A DNA stretch of 64,000 nt from Candidatus Frackibacter sp. WG13 (GCF_900114655.1 NZ_FOTT01000001.1:233028-297027); one strand, 5' to 3'. Positions 44,450 through 51,829 are shown, counted from the stretch's first letter. The notes: generated from the sequence alone by a model not told the origin. Numbers and translations are program-made.

Positions 44450-45499
44450 CTATTCTTCATAGCTAAAATTACCAATAGCATTATTTGGCGATTCATTTTC
44501 AATCACAATTCCGTGAGCAATGCTTGGGATTGATTCTCCTTGCAGCGATGTTAATGGACTTAGCAATGCTCCGGTAGCTACTACAAATATTCGCTTAAAT
44601 TCACCATTATTTAAATAAGGTAGCAAATAAGCAGCAGTTACTACTGCTGCACATGCACATCCACTTCCTCCTGCCCCTACATCTTGATCAGAATTATATA
44701 GTATCTTTCCACAATCATCATGACAGTCTTGTAAATTTATATTCTTTTCAGCCAATAACTCTTTTAATAATTTGCTACCTACTTCTCCTAAGTCTCCTGT
44801 AACTATCAAATCATAATCCTGTGGAGTCCGTCCAGTATCATTTAGATGCTGTAAAATTGTATCAGCCGCTGCGGGAGCCATAGCAGAACCCATATCTTTC
44901 GGGTCCTTAACTCCTAAATCGATCACTTTACCTACAGTTGCCTCTGTAACTACTGGACCCTGTCCATCCTTAGCTAATAATGTAGCTCCGGTTCCAGTAG
45001 CCGTCCATTGCTTATAACTTGGATACTTATCACCATACTCATTGGGGGTTCTATACTGCCGCTCTGCTCCCTGATAGTGACTAGAAGTAAAGTTTATTGT
45101 CCTATAACCATAACCGCCATCTATTAGAATAGCTCCTAAGATCATTCCTTCGACCATTGTAGAACAAGCACCATAAATCCCAAAGTAAGGAACTGCAAAT
45201 TTCCTAGCAGCAAAATTAGAAGTAACTGTTTGATTTAATAAGTCTCCACCGATTAAATAATCAATCTTATCCGGGCTTAAATTTGCCTTTTGCAAGAGAA
45301 GATCTATATTTTCTTGTGTCATCTTTCGTTCCGCTTTCTCCCATGTCTGTTCTTGATAATATGAATCCTGTAAAGCTTTATCAAAGTACTCTCCTAATGG
45401 ACCTTCTCCTTCTTTCGGACCGACAATAGCTGCCGAGGATATAATTTTAGGCTTTCTTTCAAATTTAATTGTCTGATTTCCAACTACTTTATTCATCAT
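44450..45499 (-). CDS. spoVAD: Stage V sporulation protein AD
   Basis: 349 residues, thiolase-like fold that binds dipicolinic acid in Bacillus. Features: FERKPKIISSAAIVGPKEGEGPLGEYFD, FGIYGACSTMVEG, GYRTINFTSSHYQGAERQYR and GGSGCACAAVV. It is soluble and membrane associated through the other SpoVA proteins. Start ATG-ATG after GGAGG; either Met may be used. Confidence 0.96.
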   Translation of the reverse strand: MMNKVVGNQTIKFERKPKIISSAAIVGPKEGEGPLGEYFDKALQDSYYQEQTWEKAERKMTQENIDLLLQKANLSPDKIDYLIGGDLLNQTVTSNFAARKFAVPYFGIYGACSTMVEGMILGAILIDGGYGYRTINFTSSHYQGAERQYRTPNEYGDKYPSYKQWTATGTGATLLAKDGQGPVVTEATVGKVIDLGVKDPKDMGSAMAPAAADTILQHLNDTGRTPQDYDLIVTGDLGEVGSKLLKELLAEKNINLQDCHDDCGKILYNSDQDVGAGGSGCACAAVVTAAYLLPYLNNGEFKRIFVVATGALLSPLTSLQGESIPSIAHGIVIENESPNNAIGNFSYEE

Positions 45500-45521
45500 A
45501 TATCCTCCATTTATAAAATAA

Positions 45522-45974
45522 TCAAATAAAAATCAACTTAATTATTCCAACTATAAAAGCACTCAACATCCCATAAGTTAATACTGGCCCAGCTACACTA
45601 TACATCTTAGCACCTAGTCCTAAAATATACCCATCTTGCTTATACTCCATGGCTGGGGAGACTATCGCATTAGCAAAACCAGTAATTGGAACTATAGTTC
45701 CTGCTCCTGCATACTGAGCTATCTCGTCATATACCCCAATGCCAGTTAGTAAACCACCAATAAAGATCATACTTACACTCATTAATGGTCCTGCCTCATT
45801 TAAAGCAAGCCCCTGAGCTGTCAGTATATTAGTAATTATCTCTCCTACTACACAAATTAACCCTCCAATTACATAAGCAGAAATAAAGTTTTTAACTTTA
45901 GAATCAGATGGATGAGCATTCTTAACCATCTTCTGATATTCATTAGGAGTTTTATTAATTTGGGGCATTATCAT
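45522..45974 (-). CDS. spoVAC: Stage V sporulation protein AC
   Basis: 150 residues with about four helices; YVIGGLICVVGEIITN, PLMSVSMIFIGGLLTGIGVYDEIAQYAGAGTIVPITGFANA are diagnostic. SpoVAC is the mechanosensitive component of the dipicolinate channel in Bacillus. Two ATGs are possible (codons 1 and 3) after GGAGG. It is 22 bases from spoVAD; no spoVAA, AB homologue is present upstream. Confidence 0.96.
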   Translation of the reverse strand: MIMPQINKTPNEYQKMVKNAHPSDSKVKNFISAYVIGGLICVVGEIITNILTAQGLALNEAGPLMSVSMIFIGGLLTGIGVYDEIAQYAGAGTIVPITGFANAIVSPAMEYKQDGYILGLGAKMYSVAGPVLTYGMLSAFIVGIIKLIFI

Positions 45975-45994
45975 TTACCTCCTTTACAAATTAC

Positions 45995-46016
45995 AGGCAC
46001 CTAATATTAGGTGCCT
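45995..46016. other. Perfect hairpin between dodecin gene and spoVAC
   Basis: An 11-base arm (AGGCACCTAAT, 45995-46005) is directly followed by its exact complement (46006-46016). The minus-strand sequence after it lacks a long T-run, so it may be a processing signal or weak terminator rather than a full stop. Confidence 0.6.
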
Positions 46017-46021
46017 AATAA

Positions 46022-46234
46022 TTATTTGCGACTTTCCTTAACTGGAAATGCAACTTGTACATTAGCTTTATATTCTACAATTTCACCATCCTGTACATCG
46101 GCAGTTAAGTTCAAAATCTCTACTCCAGTAATACCGTCAATCGTTTTATTTGCTTCTGCTACTGCATTCTTAGCAGCATCTCTCCAATTATCTGTCGATT
46201 CTCCTACCAACTCTACTACCTTAGTAATTGTCAT
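46022..46234 (-). CDS. Dodecin-family flavin-binding protein
   Basis: 70 residues, matching dodecins: MTITKVVELVGESTDNWRDAAKNAVAEANKTI, GVEILNLTADV and the C-terminal EYKANVQVAFPVKE. Bacterial dodecins form 12-mers that store FMN, riboflavin or CoA-bound flavin; the conserved Trp (SxNWxDA) that stacks flavins is present. ATG at 46234 is seven bases after GGAGGG and its ATGA overlaps the stop of the small membrane gene upstream. Its position beside spoVAC suggests forespore expression. Confidence 0.92.
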   Translation of the reverse strand: MTITKVVELVGESTDNWRDAAKNAVAEANKTIDGITGVEILNLTADVQDGEIVEYKANVQVAFPVKESRK

Positions 46235-46464
46235 CTTATTTCCCTCCATAATAATTTTAAGTTAAATTCATTATTTATTATTCCTTTATCAGTATTCTTT
46301 CCTGCCATGTCTAATTTATGCATTTTAAAGACTTTTTTAGCTCCTGGCGGCAACCCTGAGTCAAAAATTTCATTATTCATTAGTATCCAAGAAAAAATAG
46401 TTAATGCAATAACTAAAATTAAAGCTATAGTAACAGCTGTCGCTATAGTCTCTTCTATTAGCAT
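46231..46464 (-). CDS. Small single-helix membrane protein, unknown
   Basis: 77 residues; one N-terminal transmembrane helix (about residues 7-29) followed by a basic, polar tail. No family recognised. It appears real because AAGGTGG lies before its ATG and its stop overlaps the dodecin start (ATGA), implying coupled translation. It would be the first gene of the dodecin-spoVA transcript after the sigF terminator. Its role in spores is unknown. Confidence 0.65.
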   Translation of the reverse strand: MLIEETIATAVTIALILVIALTIFSWILMNNEIFDSGLPPGAKKVFKMHKLDMAGKNTDKGIINNEFNLKLLWREIR

Positions 46465-46534
46465 CGAATCACCACCTTTAACTAATTATTAATCTTGTAG
46501 TTATTATTTGCAATATGAAAAAATATAGTATAGA

Positions 46535-46575
46535 AATAAAAAGAGAAGGTTACATAATCTTCCTGTAACCTTCTC
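46535..46575 (-). terminator. Intrinsic terminator after sigF
   Basis: Perfect stem GAGAAGGTTAC (46565-46575 on the minus strand) with GTAACCTTCTC (46543-46553), 11-base loop, then TTTTTATTTC. It separates the spoIIA operon from the spoVA group. Confidence 0.93.
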
Positions 46576-46600
46576 ATACAAATTATTGATATTTTTAATT

Positions 46601-47371
46601 TTAATTTATTTCTTCTCTAATCTTCTTAATAATCTTTCGTTCTAGTCTTGATACTTGTACTTGTGAAACTCCAATTTGCTCTGCAATTTCGTTTTGAGTT
46701 AACTCATCAAAATAGCGCAACTTCAAAATTAATTTTTCTCTTGGTTCTAAATATTGAATTACTTGCTGCAAATCTAATCTATCAATCTCTTTTTCATACT
46801 CTTCACTAGTCGCCGCTAACTGGTCAATTAGTTCAATTGAACTACCTTCTTCCTCATAAATTGAAGTATAAAGAGAAGTAGGCTCCTGTACTGCCTCTAA
46901 AGCCGTCACAACCTCCTCTTTACTAACATCTAATTTATCAGCTACCTCTCCTACAGTTGGTTCACGGTTTAACTCTGCCATTAATTCTTCTTTAACTTTA
47001 TTAATCTTATAGGCCCTATTCTTTAAGGAGCGACTAACTTTAACTACATCATCATCTCTTAAAAATCGTTTTATTTCACCAATAATTAAAGGAACAGCAT
47101 ATGTAGAAAATTTTACTCCTCTATCTAAATCAAACCTTTCAATTGCTTTTAATAAACCAATACTACCTATTTGAAATAACTCTTCATAATTATAATTACT
47201 ATTAGCAAACCTATGAGCTATTTTAAGTATTAACTTTAGATTATGATTAACTAACTTTTCTTTGGCCTCATTACTCCCTGCTTGAGCTTTAGCTAATAAC
47301 TCCTTTGTTTCTTCGTCAGATAACAACTCTTTCTCTGGAATATTTAAGTTACCATTCCCAAACTTTTTCAT
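46601..47371 (-). CDS. sigF: RNA polymerase sigma-F factor
   Basis: 256 residues. Region 2 (FQIGSIGLLKAIERFDLDRGVKFSTYAVP, LIIGEIKRFLRDDD), region 3 (REPTVGEVADKLDV) and region 4 HTH (LTQNEIAEQIGVSQVQVSRLERKII) are all clear. Forespore-specific sigma held by SpoIIAB, encoded directly upstream in the canonical spoIIAA-AB-sigF order. The homologous sigma-G differs; the spoIIA context makes sigma-F the better call. Confidence 0.97.
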   Translation of the reverse strand: MKKFGNGNLNIPEKELLSDEETKELLAKAQAGSNEAKEKLVNHNLKLILKIAHRFANSNYNYEELFQIGSIGLLKAIERFDLDRGVKFSTYAVPLIIGEIKRFLRDDDVVKVSRSLKNRAYKINKVKEELMAELNREPTVGEVADKLDVSKEEVVTALEAVQEPTSLYTSIYEEEGSSIELIDQLAATSEEYEKEIDRLDLQQVIQYLEPREKLILKLRYFDELTQNEIAEQIGVSQVQVSRLERKIIKKIREEIN

Positions 47372-47383
47372 TAAATCTCGCTC

Positions 47384-47815
47384 CTAAGTTGCTTTCTTTT
47401 GTGATTTTTCTGGAATTTTAACCATTTTTAATTTAGTTCCTTCTTGTAGCTTAGAATCTACTTCTAAATCATTCATAAACGAATCAATAAACACTAACCC
47501 TAATCCCATTCTATCAGCTGTCGTATAGGAAGGTTGCCTAGCTTGTTCAATATCTGAAATCCCTTGTCCATAATCTTTGATAGTAATTATTAATCTGTGA
47601 TTATTTATTGCCATCCCAATCTCTATTACTCCTTCATCATTATGATAAGCATGGATGATTGCATTGGATACTGCTTCTGAAACAGCCACTTTGATCTCTT
47701 CAATTTCAGATAAAGTAAAATCTAACTGGGCGGCAAAAGATGCTACTGTAACTCTAGCTAAACCGATATTATCCGTAAGACTCTTGATTTCTAATTTAGC
47801 ACTATTACTACTCAA
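47384..47815 (-). CDS. spoIIAB: Anti-sigma F factor SpoIIAB
   Basis: 143-residue GHKL kinase that binds sigma-F and phosphorylates SpoIIAA. N-box SEAVSNAIIHAYH, G1 DYGQGISDIEQARQP and G2 MGLGLVFIDSFM are visible. TTG start with GGAGG eight bases upstream. Same operon as spoIIAA (25-base gap) and sigF (12-base gap). Confidence 0.96.
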   Translation of the reverse strand: MSSNSAKLEIKSLTDNIGLARVTVASFAAQLDFTLSEIEEIKVAVSEAVSNAIIHAYHNDEGVIEIGMAINNHRLIITIKDYGQGISDIEQARQPSYTTADRMGLGLVFIDSFMNDLEVDSKLQEGTKLKMVKIPEKSQKKAT

Positions 47816-47840
47816 TCTCCTTACCTCCTTAAAGAAAGTT

Positions 47841-48179
47841 TTAAACTGCTTTCAATGCTTCACGTTCACTAGGAAATACATCTACTATTTTCAAAATACC
47901 TGATAATTCAAATACCTTATTAATTGAATTTTTGACATTAATTAATTTAAGCTCTCCACCATGATTACTTATTCGCTTATAGCGCCCAATTATAAATCCT
48001 AAACCTGAACTATCAATAAAGTCAACATCCTCTAAATTTAGAATCATATTCTTGATTCCAACTTCTTGGTCTAACCTATCTTCTATCTCCATTCGCAAAT
48101 TATCAACAGTATGTAAATCCAAATCACCATAAACCCTTACAATTAAATTTACTCCTTCTCGCTCTATCTCTAAGCTCAT
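47841..48179 (-). CDS. spoIIAA: Anti-anti-sigma F factor SpoIIAA
   Basis: 112-residue STAS protein. DFIDSSGLGFIIGRY contains Ser58, phosphorylated by SpoIIAB and dephosphorylated by SpoIIE to release sigma-F. Length and start MSLEIEREGVNLIVRVYGDLD match the family. It lies about 130 bases after dacF in the usual dacF-spoIIAA-AB-sigF order. Confidence 0.97.
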   Translation of the reverse strand: MSLEIEREGVNLIVRVYGDLDLHTVDNLRMEIEDRLDQEVGIKNMILNLEDVDFIDSSGLGFIIGRYKRISNHGGELKLINVKNSINKVFELSGILKIVDVFPSEREALKAV

Positions 48180-48308
48180 CGTTAGATTAACCTCCCTGCT
48201 ATAAATATAGTTCTGTATTAATTAGAATTCAATATTGATTTATTTTCTCCTTCATTTTTTACAATATTTTCAATATATTTCATTTTAAAGTTATTATTTC
48301 TATATTGA

Positions 48309-49499
48309 TTAGCTAAAGAGATTAACGATATTCATTAAAAACTTTCTTAATAATTGAATGATTATCTGGATTATATTTCCTTTTTCCACGTCGCGATTAG
48401 AAACTAAATCAGTCTTAGCTATAACCTTATTATTAGCTAAAACCCTTATCTCTCCAACCTTATCTCCTGCTTTTAAAGGAGCCATTAGGTCATCTTTAAT
48501 TACTATCTGTTTCGTTAACTTATCTTCATTACCTCTAATTACTGCTGCATTTAAATCCTCTTTCGCAACCGCTTTAATCATTGGCTCTTTACCTTTGTAG
48601 ACCTCTATCTGGTCAATAGCCACCTCACCTTTCTTAATTACTTTAATCGAACGATAAATATTAAAACCATATGATAGTAACTTACCTGCTTCATTAAATC
48701 TAACCTTAGAATTATCTTCTTGCATTACTACTGATATAAAGCGCAATCCTTCTCTTTGAGCAGTAGCTGACACACAATAACCAGCTTCACTGGTATATCC
48801 CGTCTTTAATCCGTCAGCTCCATTATAAAACCTAACTAAATTATTGGTGTTACGTAAGAATGAGTCCCCATCACGCAAGTAATCGATCCATACTTTTGTA
48901 TATTCTAAAACTTGAGGATAATTATTAATTAATTCTCGGGACATTAAAGCAACGTCATGGGCACTAGTATAATTACCTTTCATTTCAGGGTCAGTAGGCG
49001 GCAACCCATTAGTGTTGACAAAATAAGTATCCTTCATCCCTAACTCTTTAGCCTTCTTATTCATAGCATCTACAAAAGCTTCTTGCGTCCCATAAAGATA
49101 TTCAGCCACTGCTACACAAGCATCATTAGCAGAAACTATTGCTATTGCCTTAATCATTTCTTTTAATGTCATCTCTTCACCTGGTTCTAACCAAATCTGT
49201 GACCCACCCATACTAGATGCATGTTCACTAGTTGAAACTACATCGTCTAACTTAGCTCTTCCCTCATCAATAGCTTCCATAGTTAATAATAGAGTCATAA
49301 TCTTAGTTATACTAGCCGGCGGTAGTTCTTCATGCGAATTCTTTTCATATAAAATACGACCAGACTTAGCCTCCATCAAGATAGCTGATTTAGCTTTCAA
49401 ATCAAACTGAGGATTCGGAATATCTTCAGCTAATATAAAAGGAGTAAATAACAAAGAACAGACCGAAATTATTAATATAATTCCCAATAATCTTTTCAA
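48309..49499 (-). CDS. dacF: D-alanyl-D-alanine carboxypeptidase DacF
   Basis: 396-residue S11 family PBP5-like enzyme with signal peptide (1-24). Motifs: PPASITKIMT (SxxK), SANDAC (SxN) and DGLKTGYT (KTG); C-terminal beta domain and amphipathic tail IIQLLRKFLMNIVNLF as a membrane anchor. In Bacillus dacF lies just before spoIIAA and shapes forespore peptidoglycan. TTG start after a GGGGG tract. It is a paralogue of 17847-19019. Confidence 0.96.
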   Translation of the reverse strand: MKRLLGIILIISVCSLLFTPFILAEDIPNPQFDLKAKSAILMEAKSGRILYEKNSHEELPPASITKIMTLLLTMEAIDEGRAKLDDVVSTSEHASSMGGSQIWLEPGEEMTLKEMIKAIAIVSANDACVAVAEYLYGTQEAFVDAMNKKAKELGMKDTYFVNTNGLPPTDPEMKGNYTSAHDVALMSRELINNYPQVLEYTKVWIDYLRDGDSFLRNTNNLVRFYNGADGLKTGYTSEAGYCVSATAQREGLRFISVVMQEDNSKVRFNEAGKLLSYGFNIYRSIKVIKKGEVAIDQIEVYKGKEPMIKAVAKEDLNAAVIRGNEDKLTKQIVIKDDLMAPLKAGDKVGEIRVLANNKVIAKTDLVSNRDVEKGNIIQIIIQLLRKFLMNIVNLFS

Positions 49500-49630
49500 A
49501 ACTTAACTTCCCCCTTTCTACAAACTCTTCTACTATGTTAAATGATTATTAGTGGTCAAAGAAAAGTATTCTTGGTAAAAGGAGGAAAATAAAGAACTAA
49601 CACATTCCATTAAAGAAAAATTAGGATAAC

Positions 49631-49663
49631 ATATAAAAAGAGAAGGGATATCCCTTCTCTTTT
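49631..49663. terminator. Intrinsic terminator (two-way) after the 49.7-50.4 kb gene
   Basis: Perfect palindrome with 14-base arms (AAAAGAGAAGGGAT and its complement, 49636-49649/49650-49663); A- and T-tracts at either end suit both strands. Confidence 0.85.
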
Positions 49664-49667
49664 ATAC

Positions 49668-50402
49668 TTAGTTCTTATTCTTTCGTTTTTCCTTTATAAT
49701 TTTTACAATCAGTGAAATCAAACTCGTAGCTCCCATAGTAATTGCACTCCAACCCTTGGGGCCAAGTTCTCTAGCCTTCTCTAATAACTCTACATCACTT
49801 GTATCCTCTTGACCAGAGTTAATTTCAGTCTTAGATGAATCTTGCTGTTCTAATTGATCTTCCTGATTATTCTGATTTTCTTTAGAAGACTGGAAATAAC
49901 TTTCTAATTTCTTAGGCTTAATTACTTTTATCATTTTCTCAGTTGCTAAAGTCTTTTCGTCTTCATTTTGTTCTTCTTTAGCCTGTTCTCCTTCATTTTG
50001 ATTCTGTTCTATAGTAACACCTTTAACTTCTTTTTTCTCTTCACTTTGTACTTTCTCCTTAGAATCTTGTTCGTTATTTTTTTCTGCTTCTTTATTTTTT
50101 TCTTTCTTATTCTCTTGTTCCTTATTTCCTGTTTGCTCATCTTGCTTTTTAGCCTCTCCTGTTTGATTATTACTAGCATTATTTTGCTTACTTTCTTTTT
50201 TATGTTGTAGATTACTCTTTGACTTACCATCCACTCTAAAAAACAAATATAAATTAAAGAGAGTTAAAATCACTATTCCTGGTAACAAAAAGAATTGTAA
50301 AATAGATAATATATTAAATCCAAACAATATACCACTTATTATTAAGACAACTGGAATAATAGCTATTACACTACCTACTATCTTTTTAATTAGACTATTC
50401 AT
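49668..50402 (-). CDS. Unknown membrane protein with charged, low-complexity domain
   Basis: 244 residues: two hydrophobic helices (about 9-29 and 34-52), then about 140 residues very rich in Glu, Lys, Gln and Asn (KQDEQTGNKEQENKKEK-like), then a C-terminal segment GPKGWSAITMGATSLISL that may be a third membrane helix. No family recognised. Its Shine-Dalgarno can pair with an AGCTCC segment about 40 bases upstream (50450-50455 with 50410-50415). It follows the first Spo0E-like gene by 138 bases with no terminator seen, so it may share that transcript. Confidence 0.7.
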   Translation of the reverse strand: MNSLIKKIVGSVIAIIPVVLIISGILFGFNILSILQFFLLPGIVILTLFNLYLFFRVDGKSKSNLQHKKESKQNNASNNQTGEAKKQDEQTGNKEQENKKEKNKEAEKNNEQDSKEKVQSEEKKEVKGVTIEQNQNEGEQAKEEQNEDEKTLATEKMIKVIKPKKLESYFQSSKENQNNQEDQLEQQDSSKTEINSGQEDTSDVELLEKARELGPKGWSAITMGATSLISLIVKIIKEKRKNKN

Positions 50403-50540
50403 TGTTTTTAGCTCCTTAAGATTTTTTCTTATTATAACTCTATCTTTAGGGAGCTATACTTATATTATAGATTCAATTTTAATTATGCTTGAAATCTAGC
50501 TATAAAATTAGCTTATATTATAATACTATAATCTGCTTCA

Positions 50541-50711
50541 CTAATTCTGCACCTGTTGCCGCTGCCGCATGAAAGTCACGATTAATTCATCTAATTCTTG
50601 ACTCTTATCTACAACTTTTTTTGCAACCAATTTATCATTATCTTCACTAGTTTCTATAAGTTCTGCCTTTAACTTATTAATTTCATTCTTTAAATTATCA
50701 ATATTAAACAT
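50541..50711 (-). CDS. Spo0E-like aspartyl-phosphate phosphatase, copy 1
   Basis: A 56-residue protein, MFNIDNLKNEINKLKAELIE..., with the SQELDELIVTFM motif (SxxLD) characteristic of Spo0E-family phosphatases that dephosphorylate Spo0A~P. ATG at 50711 follows AAGGAG by nine bases. It is a close paralogue of the gene at 51137-51301: both read INKLK(A/S)ELIE(T/A)S, then SQELD(E/K)LIV. A cyclic-di-GMP-I riboswitch and a terminator precede it, with a sigma-H-like promoter further upstream. In B. subtilis Spo0E delays sporulation; this role is inferred here. Confidence 0.9.
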   Translation of the reverse strand: MFNIDNLKNEINKLKAELIETSEDNDKLVAKKVVDKSQELDELIVTFMRQRQQVQN

Positions 50712-50743
50712 GCTTCCTCACTCCTTTAATAATTTTCCATATT

Positions 50744-50794
50744 AAAAATTAAAAGTCTTATTCCTTTCAGACTACCAGAAAGGAATAAGACTTT
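50744..50794 (-). terminator. Riboswitch terminator before Spo0E-like copy 1
   Basis: Perfect 17-base stem (50778-50794 with 50752-50768), nine-base loop, then TTTTAATTTTT on the minus strand. The loop plus one base, GGTAGTCTG, is complementary to CAGACTGCC in the aptamer. Confidence 0.92.
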
Positions 50795-50813
50795 ATAATA
50801 AAAATAAGCCGCT

Positions 50814-50907
50814 AATCCCTTTGGCAGTCTGACAATCATAGCTTATCGCCGTAGACCCAGACTTTGTGACCCTGTCTTTCAACAGGTGTACCTTTTTTCC
50901 AAGGATT
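50814..50907 (-). promoter_or_regulatory. Cyclic-di-GMP-I (GEMM) riboswitch, copy 1
   Basis: Minus strand: P1 AATCC (50903-50907)/GGATT (50814-50818) extended by TTGG/CCAA; a GAAA-capped hairpin CCTGTTGAAAGACAGG; GGGTCACAAAG as in Vc2-type aptamers; then GTCTGGGTCTACGGC and GCTATGATTGTCAGACTGCC, matching the second half of GEMM-I. The base aligning with G20 of Vc2 looks to be G, favouring c-di-GMP over cGAMP. Confidence 0.88.
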
Positions 50908-51001
50908 TGTTTCAATATTTAATTGATCTTATTAATTTTACTGATTTCATTTTTATGATAATATGGATATTATTACTAAAATCATTGCTTCCATATTTAT
51001 T

Positions 51002-51028
51002 ATTCTATATTAGGCATAATATTCCTGC
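51002..51028 (-). promoter_or_regulatory. Sigma-H-type promoter of riboswitch module 1
   Basis: Minus-strand GCAGGAATA (51020-51028), 11-base spacer, ATAGAAT (51002-51008), a full match to RNAGGAWWW-N11/13-RNNGAAT. The transcript would start near 50995, about 90 bases before the aptamer. Confidence 0.75.
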
Positions 51029-51136
51029 ATAATTTATAAAAAAATATATTTTACATTATATTCCTTATTAAACTGTCCAATTAATCTTATTAAGTACATG
51101 TTTCTTTATATTTTCGCATTTTGTATAAAATATATC

Positions 51137-51301
51137 TCATCCTTGTAACTGCTTGTCCATAAAAGCAACAATTAATTTATCTAATTCTTGACTCTTTTCA
51201 ACTACACTTTCAGCAACTAAATCATCATTTTCTTGGCTGGCCTCTATAAGCTCTGATTTTAGTTTGTTAATTTCATCATCTAGGTTTGCGGTATTAATCA
51301 T
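51137..51301 (-). CDS. Spo0E-like aspartyl-phosphate phosphatase, copy 2
   Basis: 54 residues, MINTANLDDEINKLKSELIE..., with SQELDKLIVAFM. The ATG at 51301 aligns with the start of copy 1; the frame continues upstream but ribosome-site GGGG lies ten bases before this ATG. It has the same layout as copy 1: sigma-H-like promoter, c-di-GMP-I riboswitch, terminator, gene. Its role in dephosphorylating Spo0A~P is from the family. Confidence 0.9.
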   Translation of the reverse strand: MINTANLDDEINKLKSELIEASQENDDLVAESVVEKSQELDKLIVAFMDKQLQG

Positions 51302-51335
51302 TATCATCACACCCCTTTGTCTTTTCACTAAAATA

Positions 51336-51378
51336 CTAAAAACCTCATTCCTTTCAGACTACCAAGAAAGGAATGAGG
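51336..51378 (-). terminator. Riboswitch terminator before Spo0E-like copy 2
   Basis: Perfect 13-base stem (51366-51378 with 51343-51355), ten-base loop, then TTTTTAG. The stem has a compensating T:A to C:G change against copy 1, while the loop element GGTAGTCTG is kept. Confidence 0.9.
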
Positions 51379-51403
51379 CCTTATAATATGAAAATAAGCC
51401 GTT

Positions 51404-51498
51404 AATCCCTTTGGCAGTCTGACAGTCATAGCTTATCGCCGTAGACCCAAACTTTGTGACCCTGTCTTTCAACAGGTGTACCTTTTTTTCCAAGGATT
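51404..51498 (-). promoter_or_regulatory. Cyclic-di-GMP-I (GEMM) riboswitch, copy 2
   Basis: Nearly identical to copy 1 in the core (GGTGTACCT region, GAAA hairpin, GGGTCACAAAG, GGGTCTACGGC, CAGACTGCC); changes are few (GACTGTC for GATTGTC; TTTGGG for TCTGGG). P1 is AATCC/GGATT again (51494-51498 with 51404-51408). Confidence 0.88.
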
Positions 51499-51607
51499 TG
51501 CTTCAAAATATTATTTGATTTTATTGCTAATTATTAATTTAATTGTCTGTTCAATATTTATCTTTTATAAATTAATTACTTCTTTTAATTGTTCCTCTAT
51601 AATAATT

Positions 51608-51634
51608 ATTCAAGATTTAGAAATTAATTCCTGC
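51608..51634 (-). promoter_or_regulatory. Sigma-H-like promoter of riboswitch module 2
   Basis: Minus-strand GCAGGAATT (51626-51634), 11-base spacer, CTTGAAT (51608-51614); one mismatch to consensus at the first base of the -10. A weaker third match (GCAGGAATC-N12-ATAGAAC) lies at 51753-51780. I see no gene between 51302 and 51829 besides these elements. Confidence 0.65.
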
Positions 51635-51829
51635 ATTTTTTAGGAAAAAATTATATTTTTTCTCTTTTGTTTCTCGCAATCTTATAAATAAGATTCCCAT
51701 ATCAGTTAATCATACTTAAAATCTAATTATGAAATATGTCCACATTTATTAAGTTCTATAATTCACAAACAGATTCCTGCTTTTATTATCAATTATTTAA
51801 CATATTTTAAAATCTACCTCTATAATATC

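Noticed and set aside
46465..46540. Sigma-G promoter for the dodecin-spoVA group
   Set aside because: A CATATTG -10-like string exists but no GNATR -35 at 17-18 bases, so it could not be supported.
50009..50230. Alternative minus-strand frame inside the charged membrane protein gene
   Set aside because: It is a second frame of a lysine- and glutamate-rich low-complexity region, without its own ribosome site.
50810..51500. Cyclic-GAMP riboswitch variant or CRISPR-like repeat for the duplicated leaders
   Set aside because: The base aligning with position 20 appears to be G, and two copies 590 bases apart with genes between are not a CRISPR array.
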